Shown here: one piece after another, positions 58,768 through 64,000 of the stretch
How the letters are laid out: the number at the start of each line of letters is the position of its first letter
Numbering within the stretch: the first letter of the stretch is position 1
From: Oscillospiraceae bacterium
Lineage (GTDB): Bacteria; Bacillota; Clostridia; Oscillospirales; Acutalibacteraceae
Assembly (NCBI GenBank): GCA_025757685.1
Contig: CP107220.1
Location: 211,501 to 275,500 of the forward strand
Direction of reading: 5' to 3'
DNA length: 64,000 nt
Program-made: the position numbers and the translations under genes
The notes under the pieces: model-generated
Databases searched by the model: none
Told to the model about the DNA's origin: nothing
The model's input: only the letters and a program-made list of their open reading frames with translations

Positions 58768-59976
58768 ATGGATGCAATCAATTTGATTATATTTGCGGTG
58801 CTTTTTGTGCTGCAGGTGGCGATCATTATTTTGCTGCTGCGCCGCCGCAGTGGGGATGCAGGGCACCAAACGGAGCTGCTGGCGCGGCAGCTGCAAGCCC
58901 AGGACAATGAGCGCCGTGCCCAAATAGAGCGGTTGGAAGCGGCAGTGCAGACTCTGCGGGAGGATAACTACCGTCAGCAGGTGAAGCTGCTGGAGCTGGT
59001 CCAGAACCAAAGCGACAGCCAAACCCGGCGGTTGGGTGCCTTTATGGCAGAGATGCAAAAGAGCAATGAGCAAAAGCTGGACCAAATGCGTCAAACGGTG
59101 GACGAAAAACTGACCGGCACCCTGAACACACGGCTGAATGCCTCGTTCCAGACTGTGTCCCAGCAGCTGGAGAGCGTGTACAAGAGCCTGGGCGAAATGC
59201 AAAAGCTGTCCTCCGGGGTAACGGAAAGCGTCAACGGGTTGAATCGGGTGCTGACCAATGTAAAGAGCCGAGGCACCTGGGCGGAGGTGCAGCTGGGCAA
59301 TATTTTAGACCAGACGGTGCCGGGTATGTATGACACCAATGTGGCCACCAATCCCAAGTATAACGGTCGCGTAGAGTTTGCGGTGCGGATCCCGGCGGCG
59401 GACGGCAGCGGTCATGCCTGGCTGCCCATTGATTCCAAATTTCCTATGGAGGATTATGCACGCTTGACCGCAGCGGCTCAGGCCGGGGATCGACAAGGCA
59501 TGGAAAGCGCCCAAAAGGCGCTGGAGCAGCGGGTGCGTGACGAGGCCAAGCTGGTGCGTCAGTACATTTCTGCCCCGGAGACCACACCCTTTGCGGTGCT
59601 GTATTTGGCCACCGAGGGGCTGTATGCGCAGATTCTGGGCAGTCGCAGCGGACTGGCGGAGAAGCTGCAGCAGCAGGGCATTTTGCTGGCCGGGCCCACC
59701 ACGGTGACAGCGCTGCTTAATGCGCTGGCGATGGGTTTTCGCACCCTGGCCATCAACCGCAAAGCCACGGAGGTGTGGCAGGTGCTGGGCGCTGCTAAAA
59801 TGCAGTATGAGAAGTTCGGCGACCTGCTGCAAAAGGCACGCAAAAAGGTGGATGAGGCCGGCAAGGTGCTGGACGAGGCGGATCACCGTAACCACATCAT
59901 TCAAAAGCACCTGTGCCGGGTGGAGACCCTGGACGACCCGACGGCAGCGGAAGCGGTACCGGAATTATTTGACTGA
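58768..59976 (+). CDS. rmuC: DNA recombination protein RmuC
   Basis: 402 residues from the ATG at 58768, seven bases after AAGGAGG. One N-terminal membrane helix (IIFAVLFVLQVAIIILLL) is followed by a long coiled coil (about 35-135, QDNERRAQIERLEAAVQTL). Then comes the RmuC nuclease-like domain with RGTWAEVQLGNILDQ near 185, LPIDSKFPMEDY near 225 and FAVLYLATEGLYAQIL near 280. RmuC limits rearrangements at inverted repeats in E. coli; the mechanism is unclear. It is monocistronic, ending at a bidirectional terminator. Confidence 0.93.
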   Translation: MDAINLIIFAVLFVLQVAIIILLLRRRSGDAGHQTELLARQLQAQDNERRAQIERLEAAVQTLREDNYRQQVKLLELVQNQSDSQTRRLGAFMAEMQKSNEQKLDQMRQTVDEKLTGTLNTRLNASFQTVSQQLESVYKSLGEMQKLSSGVTESVNGLNRVLTNVKSRGTWAEVQLGNILDQTVPGMYDTNVATNPKYNGRVEFAVRIPAADGSGHAWLPIDSKFPMEDYARLTAAAQAGDRQGMESAQKALEQRVRDEAKLVRQYISAPETTPFAVLYLATEGLYAQILGSRSGLAEKLQQQGILLAGPTTVTALLNALAMGFRTLAINRKATEVWQVLGAAKMQYEKFGDLLQKARKKVDEAGKVLDEADHRNHIIQKHLCRVETLDDPTAAEAVPELFD

Positions 59977-59987
59977 ACAAACCCGAT

Positions 59988-60021
59988 AAAAAGGGCGCCT
60001 GCTTACAGCAGACGCCCTTTT
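59988..60021. terminator. Bidirectional terminator between rmuC and the M14 peptidase gene
   Basis: Stem AAAAGGGCG/CGCCCTTTT with inner CTGCT/AGCAG; T-runs both ways. Confidence 0.88.
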
Positions 60022-60024
60022 GCT

Positions 60025-61293
60025 TTACGCATACGCTTTGATAATTTCCCGTATCATACGAACATTGTCCTTGGTGTGCAGGGCGTTTGGAGCCTTGTAT
60101 TCCAGCAAACAGCAGGGAATGTTCAGCTTTTTGTGTACCCAACCGATGGCGTAGCCTTCGTTTGCGGCATAGACGCCGTCTTTCATTTTGTTTAAGTGCA
60201 GGGTGCGATTGACGATTTGGCACAGCTTTTTGGTGCCTAAGGTTTCGTTAAGCCAGCCGTGGGCATTGATGTACACATTGGGCTTGCTGCGGAGAATAAA
60301 GTCTCGCAGGGCACGGGTCTCTTTGCCCTTAAACGGACCAAAATCCCGGTTTATATCAATATGCGCGGCGGTGCAGCGCCCAAAGGCATTCTTGCCGGAG
60401 CGTTGTGCGTTTTTGCCGGCAATGGCACCGTCCGGATTGGCGCAGGGTACAATAACCAATCGGTAATTGCCCAATTCCTTCGGGTGGGAAGCAAAGTGGG
60501 CTATCAAGTGGTTGGCAATGGCAGTCAGACGCTGCCCGTCTCTGGCATAATCGTCCTCAAAGCCGTGGATGGCAAAGTCAATAAACAGCGTCTTTTTGTA
60601 CTTGCCGTTTGCCGGGGTGATGATATAGCCTTCCAAATTGCGATTTTGTACGGATTTGCCATAAACCACTTGGGTCACATGGTTGTGGTCTAAGGCTAAC
60701 TGTGCGGCATTTGCATTCAGCGGCAGCGCCTTGTTTTGTACGCGAACGGTAATCTGTGCCGTAACACCATTATAGGTGCGTACGGTCAGTTGGGTCTTGC
60801 CGTTGGCTTTGCCGGTAATGTAGCCTTGCGGAGTGACTGTGGCAATGGCAGAATCCCGGGTTTTGTATGTAACGGTGTAGGCTGCGGTGCCACGGGCAAA
60901 TTGCAGCTTTATCTTATGGTTGTTGGCACCCTTTTGGATAATCACATCGCCGCCTTTAACGGCTAATTTGGTGGGAGCGGCCTTAACCGTAACGGTGCAA
61001 GCGGCAGTTTGGCGTCCGTAACGCACGGTCACTTTGGCTGTACCGATTTTCTTGGCGGTAACCACGCCGGATTTGCTAACGGCCAGTACGCTTGTGTTTG
61101 CTGAGCGATAGGTGCAGTCGGTAGGGTGGATACGAGAATTATTGAATTGAATACAAGCGGCTTTTTCGCCTAAGCCCAGCGCAACGGTGGTGCGCTTTAA
61201 TGTTAAATTTTCTGCAGCATAGGCTGTGCAGGTGTTGCTGAGCAAAAACATAAGCAGCAATAGTGCTGCCGCTATGGAAGTGCGGTGCTTCAT
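60025..61293 (-). CDS. Secreted M14-family zinc carboxypeptidase with bacterial Ig-like domains
   Basis: 422 residues. A signal peptide (IAAALLLLMFLLSNTCTAYA) is followed by two Big2-like Ig domains (about 30-190, with SVLAVSKSGVVTAKKIGTAKVT and IATVTPQGYITGKANGKTQ). The peptidase domain has zinc ligands in AIHGFEDD near 248 (His, Glu), PCANPDGA near 290, DINRDFG near 320 and INAHGW near 345 (His), and the catalytic glutamate in CCLLEYK near 400. It may trim peptidoglycan stem peptides or host peptides outside the cell. The Ig domains probably bind the wall. Confidence 0.88.
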   Translation of the reverse strand: MKHRTSIAAALLLLMFLLSNTCTAYAAENLTLKRTTVALGLGEKAACIQFNNSRIHPTDCTYRSANTSVLAVSKSGVVTAKKIGTAKVTVRYGRQTAACTVTVKAAPTKLAVKGGDVIIQKGANNHKIKLQFARGTAAYTVTYKTRDSAIATVTPQGYITGKANGKTQLTVRTYNGVTAQITVRVQNKALPLNANAAQLALDHNHVTQVVYGKSVQNRNLEGYIITPANGKYKKTLFIDFAIHGFEDDYARDGQRLTAIANHLIAHFASHPKELGNYRLVIVPCANPDGAIAGKNAQRSGKNAFGRCTAAHIDINRDFGPFKGKETRALRDFILRSKPNVYINAHGWLNETLGTKKLCQIVNRTLHLNKMKDGVYAANEGYAIGWVHKKLNIPCCLLEYKAPNALHTKDNVRMIREIIKAYA

Positions 61294-61348
61294 AACAGAA
61301 TCTCCTTCTTTTCTGATTTGGCAGCGACCCGGGTGCCACTACTGTAAC

Positions 61349-61377
61349 AGTGTATCATTTCTTGCAAAGTGTGACAA
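61349..61377 (-). promoter_or_regulatory. Promoter of the M14 carboxypeptidase gene
   Basis: On minus, TTGTCA (61377-61372), 17-base spacer, TACACT (61354-61349). Confidence 0.65.
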
Positions 61378-61492
61378 GTTGTTTGCGTTTTTTGCCGTGT
61401 TTTGATATTTGCGTTTATACGCTGCGGTTTTGTGTACGGCAAAGTGCTGCAAAATTGTGCTGCAAATGCAAAAAAATTTGTTTTTGCGTTTA

Positions 61493-61521
61493 TTGCGCCG
61501 CTTTAGACTTTGTGGTAAAAT
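61493..61521 (+). promoter_or_regulatory. Promoter of hisC
   Basis: TTGCGC at 61493-61498, 17-base spacer, TGG-extended TAAAAT at 61516-61521; a leader of about 13 bases precedes the ATG. Confidence 0.55.
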
Positions 61522-61540
61522 AAAGCCGAGGTATTTGATT

Positions 61541-62605
61541 ATGGAGCAACTTTGGAAACAGAATTTGCGGCAGATTGAGCCGTATGTGCCCGGGGAGCAA
61601 AGCAGCGACCCGGATCGGATCAAGCTCAATGCCAATGAGAACCCGTATCCACCGGCCCCCGGCGTGGAGGCGGTACTGCGCAGTTACGACCCGGCAGCGC
61701 TGTGCCTGTACCCGGACGCCAACGCCCGGCTGCTCAAGGCGTCCATTGCCCGCCACTACGGCGTGGCGCCGGAGCAGGTATTTGTGGGCAACGGCTCGGA
61801 CGATGTGCTGGCACTGGCTTTTCAGTCCTTTTTTAACAGCGACAAACCCATTGCCTTTCCGGATATTACTTACAGCTTTTACCCGGTGTGGTGCCGGCTG
61901 TTTCACATTCCTTTTGTGACCTACCCGCTGACAGCGGATTTTCGCATAGATCCGGCGGATTACGCGGCGCCTAACGGCGGCGTGGTGCTGCCCAATCCCA
62001 ATGCCCCCACCTCTATCGGTGAGGACCTGCCCTTTGTGCAGGCGCTCTTGGAGGGCAACCGGGATGCTGTGGTGATTATTGATGAGGCCTATGCGGACTT
62101 TGGCGGCGTCAGTGCCGTGCCGCTGCTGGCGGACTATCCCAATTTGCTGGTGTGCGGCACATTTTCAAAATCCCGCTCTCTGGCCGGACTGCGGCTGGGC
62201 TTTGCCATCGGCAGCGCAGAGCTGATCAGTGTGTTGGAAGCAGTGAAGAATTCCTACAACAGCTACACGGTGGACAATTTGTCTCTGCTGTGCGGTGCGG
62301 CTGCTATGGATGATGAGGCGTATTTTGCCAAGACCACGGCGGCGGTGATAACCACCCGGGAGCGGGTGCGCCGGGCGCTGGAGCAGATGGGCTTTTCCGT
62401 ATTGCCATCCCGCACCAACTTCCTTTTTGCAACGAAGGACGGCGCGTCTATGCGGGAACTGTTCCTCTATTTGAAGCAAAGACATATTTACATTCGCTAT
62501 TTTGACCTGCCGCGGATTGACAATTATGTGCGTATTACCATCGGTACCGACGCGCAGATGGACGCATTTTTGCAGGGAACGGAGGCTTTTTTGCGTGGAG
62601 AATAA
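61541..62605 (+). CDS. hisC: Histidinol-phosphate aminotransferase
   Basis: 354 residues from the ATG at 61541, the normal HisC length. Fold-type I PLP enzyme: KLNANENPYPPAPGV near 28, GNGSDDVLALAF near 88, PNPNAPTSIG near 151, DEAYADFGG near 184, and the PLP lysine in GTFSKSRSLAGLRLGFAIG near 207. HisC converts imidazole-acetol phosphate to histidinol phosphate; close relatives act on aromatic amino acids, so with no other his genes in view the symbol rests on sequence. It overlaps the next start by 11 bases. Confidence 0.88.
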   Translation: MEQLWKQNLRQIEPYVPGEQSSDPDRIKLNANENPYPPAPGVEAVLRSYDPAALCLYPDANARLLKASIARHYGVAPEQVFVGNGSDDVLALAFQSFFNSDKPIAFPDITYSFYPVWCRLFHIPFVTYPLTADFRIDPADYAAPNGGVVLPNPNAPTSIGEDLPFVQALLEGNRDAVVIIDEAYADFGGVSAVPLLADYPNLLVCGTFSKSRSLAGLRLGFAIGSAELISVLEAVKNSYNSYTVDNLSLLCGAAAMDDEAYFAKTTAAVITTRERVRRALEQMGFSVLPSRTNFLFATKDGASMRELFLYLKQRHIYIRYFDLPRIDNYVRITIGTDAQMDAFLQGTEAFLRGE

Positions 62606-63026
62606 AAAAGTTGCGCTGATTTTCTTGTATTTTATCGGTGCCATTCAGCTGGTGGCCGGTGTGTACACCCAGCTGGTGGGGTTGTTTCATTGGGACTTTA
62701 TGTCCCTGTTCCCGGTGGTGGAGATGGGCACCCAGCAGATCTTGTATTTGAATTTGCTGGCGGTGTTCCTGGTGACCACGCTCATCCATATTGTGGTGGC
62801 GGCACTGGTCAATGACGGCAGCTACGGCCCACTTGAGGTGCTGCAGGCTTGTCCGCCGCTGACCGTCGTGGTGCCGCTGGTGCTCTTTGGCATTTCCATT
62901 TATACCACTCTGGGCGCTACCTCGGCGGGGGAGCGGGTGTTCTGCCTGGCTGTGTCCGCTTTGTATATTTTTGCCTGCTATATCAGCGTGGGCTGCATTG
63001 CCGCTGTGCGGGATATGGAAGATTAA
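62595..63026 (+). CDS. Small integral membrane protein of unknown function
   Basis: 143 residues from the GTG at 62595 (GGAGG about ten bases upstream, inside hisC). Four membrane segments: VALIFLYFIGAIQLVAGVYT, LLAVFLVTTLIHIVVAAL, PLTVVVPLVLFGISIYT and VFCLAVSALYIFACYISVG. It has no charged or catalytic motif that I recognise. It is coupled to hisC by overlap and ends at a strong terminator. Confidence 0.65.
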   Translation: MENKKVALIFLYFIGAIQLVAGVYTQLVGLFHWDFMSLFPVVEMGTQQILYLNLLAVFLVTTLIHIVVAALVNDGSYGPLEVLQACPPLTVVVPLVLFGISIYTTLGATSAGERVFCLAVSALYIFACYISVGCIAAVRDMED

Positions 63027-63042
63027 ACAAGAAAACAGACAG

Positions 63043-63082
63043 AAAAGGACCTCTGTGTGCCAAACACAGAGGTCCTTTTTTA
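63043..63082. terminator. Bidirectional terminator
   Basis: Perfect 16-bp stem AAAAGGACCTCTGTGT/ACACAGAGGTCCTTTT, T-runs on both sides. Confidence 0.95.
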
Positions 63083-63086
63083 TGCT

Positions 63087-64000
63087 TTATTTACCGAGAA
63101 AGAGTACCAACAGCAGTGCCACTATGGCAATACCGCCCAAGGCGGCAAAAATTTTAACTGCTCGGGAAATTGCGTCGTACACATTGGTGGGCATGATTTG
63201 GAAGAAAGCAAAATGCAGCGGCTCTTGCAGCTTTTTGCCTACCAAGTCCCGGTAGCGCAGGTCTTGGGTGGACAGGCTGCCGTCCCGGTGCAGCGTAATG
63301 GTGCGCACGCCTCGATCCAGTCCCGGGCCGTACACATGGAACCCGGCACCCTGGGTGTAGCCCACATCAATGCCGCGAATGTCACCGTGGAAGGCGTTGT
63401 TGTGGTCGTGGCCGAAGTACAGGCCCTTTACCTCGCCCTTTTCGCAGAAGGCATCAAACTCGCCGCTGTTTTCCTGCGGATCGGCGGGGGACTCTTTCAT
63501 AAAGCCCTCTTTGTTTACCCGTTTTCTGTTCAGCACAAACCACTCCTTGGCGTGGGTGCGGAAGCCCTGTACCGCGCCTTTGGTGGACTTTTTCACCTGC
63601 GTGAGCAGGTCAAACACCTCGCACACGGGAATGTGCTGAATAACAACGGAGGGAATGGTGTGGCCATACTGTTTTTCGTAGCTGTCGCGTACGCCCCGAT
63701 ACCAGTCAATCTGGTTTTGGTGCACATGGTCGTAGCCCACTTTCAGGCTGGAGTGACTGTCGATCAGATAAAGCAGATAGCCGGGCCGGTCGCCGTCGGC
63801 GATCTCCAGCACGCAGTTGCCCACACCGTCCACGCCGGGCGTATCCTCTCCGATAAAACCGGGAATCTCTTTGTAGATTTCAAACTGGGCACGGTTGTCC
63901 AGCCCCACCTGCCGGTCGTGATTGCCAAAGCAGATGGCAAAGGGCAGATGCCGCTCCACCACCGGGGCGGTCAGCTCTTTCAGCACCCGGCGCACCTGGT
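63087..64000 (-). CDS. Metallophosphoesterase, membrane-anchored, partial (5' end beyond window)
   Basis: About 304 residues are visible and the frame stays open to the window edge, so the N-terminus with the first metal motif is missing. Present are ICFGNHDRQVG, the QHIPVCE region, GHDHNNAFHGD and a C-terminal membrane helix (FAALGGIAIVALLLVLFLG). It resembles the protein at 49987-51240 over its length (shared DQIDWYxR-type, TKGAV and YTQGAGFHVYGPG-like blocks), so it is a second extracytoplasmic phosphoesterase of the same family. Confidence 0.85.
   Translation of the reverse strand, partial: QVRRVLKELTAPVVERHLPFAICFGNHDRQVGLDNRAQFEIYKEIPGFIGEDTPGVDGVGNCVLEIADGDRPGYLLYLIDSHSSLKVGYDHVHQNQIDWYRGVRDSYEKQYGHTIPSVVIQHIPVCEVFDLLTQVKKSTKGAVQGFRTHAKEWFVLNRKRVNKEGFMKESPADPQENSGEFDAFCEKGEVKGLYFGHDHNNAFHGDIRGIDVGYTQGAGFHVYGPGLDRGVRTITLHRDGSLSTQDLRYRDLVGKKLQEPLHFAFFQIMPTNVYDAISRAVKIFAALGGIAIVALLLVLFLGK

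Overview
The window reads as the chromosome of a Clostridia-class Firmicute, probably a gut Oscillospirales/Acutalibacteraceae-like organism. This is inferred from the ctsR-mcsA-mcsB-clpC stress operon with CtsR boxes, AGGAGG-type ribosome binding sites, sigma-A promoters, sortase-type and M64/M14 secreted proteins, and glycoside hydrolases (GH29, GH36, GH4). Most of the window is GC-rich and compact. The stretch from about 29.5 to 48.3 kb is AT-richer, repeat-laden and full of gene scraps.

Layout. 0-4.7 kb: glyA, a CDP-glycerol transferase-like gene, a MocR-type aminotransferase and trpS, all on +. 4.7-9.9 kb: an unusual five-gene operon with its own promoter and structured leader. It encodes two SCP2-like proteins flanking a class III aminotransferase and a split transketolase. 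10-11.5 kb: a hypothetical protein, an SDR oxidoreductase and a 42-residue Cys/Gly-rich membrane peptide. 11.6-16.4 kb: the CtsR regulon operon; its McsB lacks several residues conserved in protein arginine kinases. 16.4-19.6 kb: two-part threonine/serine exporter, an orphan E2-type acyltransferase and a CrtO-like membrane protein. 19.8-23.9 kb: hypB, an 899-residue Fe-S/flavin oxidoreductase and two tandem hypA paralogues, with no hydrogenase genes in view. 24-29.5 kb: a GPH sugar symporter divergent from a heterodimeric ABC exporter.

29.5-34 kb: a small peptide with a DVITTSGG motif, an alpha/beta hydrolase, a chimeric surface-protein pseudogene, and an ECF sigma/anti-sigma-like pair. 34.0-48.3 kb looks like a decayed genomic island. 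It lies between a broken tRNA-Gln copy and an intact tRNA-Gln(CTG), which share a 29-bp perfect direct repeat. It holds a second DVITTSGG peptide, a 1222-residue M64 peptidase, scraps of a serine recombinase and of TnpV, a YczE-like membrane protein, a FIVAR surface protein, a MarR plus radical-SAM-pair cassette, an alpha-L-fucosidase, and several families of dispersed repeats.

48.5-64 kb returns to GC-rich backbone. It carries hydrolases, an MFS/zinc-ribbon/metallophosphoesterase operon, convergent GH36 and GH4 genes, a HAD phosphatase, rmuC, a secreted M14 carboxypeptidase, hisC and a second metallophosphoesterase cut by the window end.

Best candidates for something undescribed: the SCP2/aminotransferase/transketolase operon; the DVITTSGG peptide family; the hypB-oxidoreductase-hypA-hypA cluster; the radical SAM mobile pair; and the divergent McsB. 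All functional statements come from reading sequence and remembered family features; no search was run.
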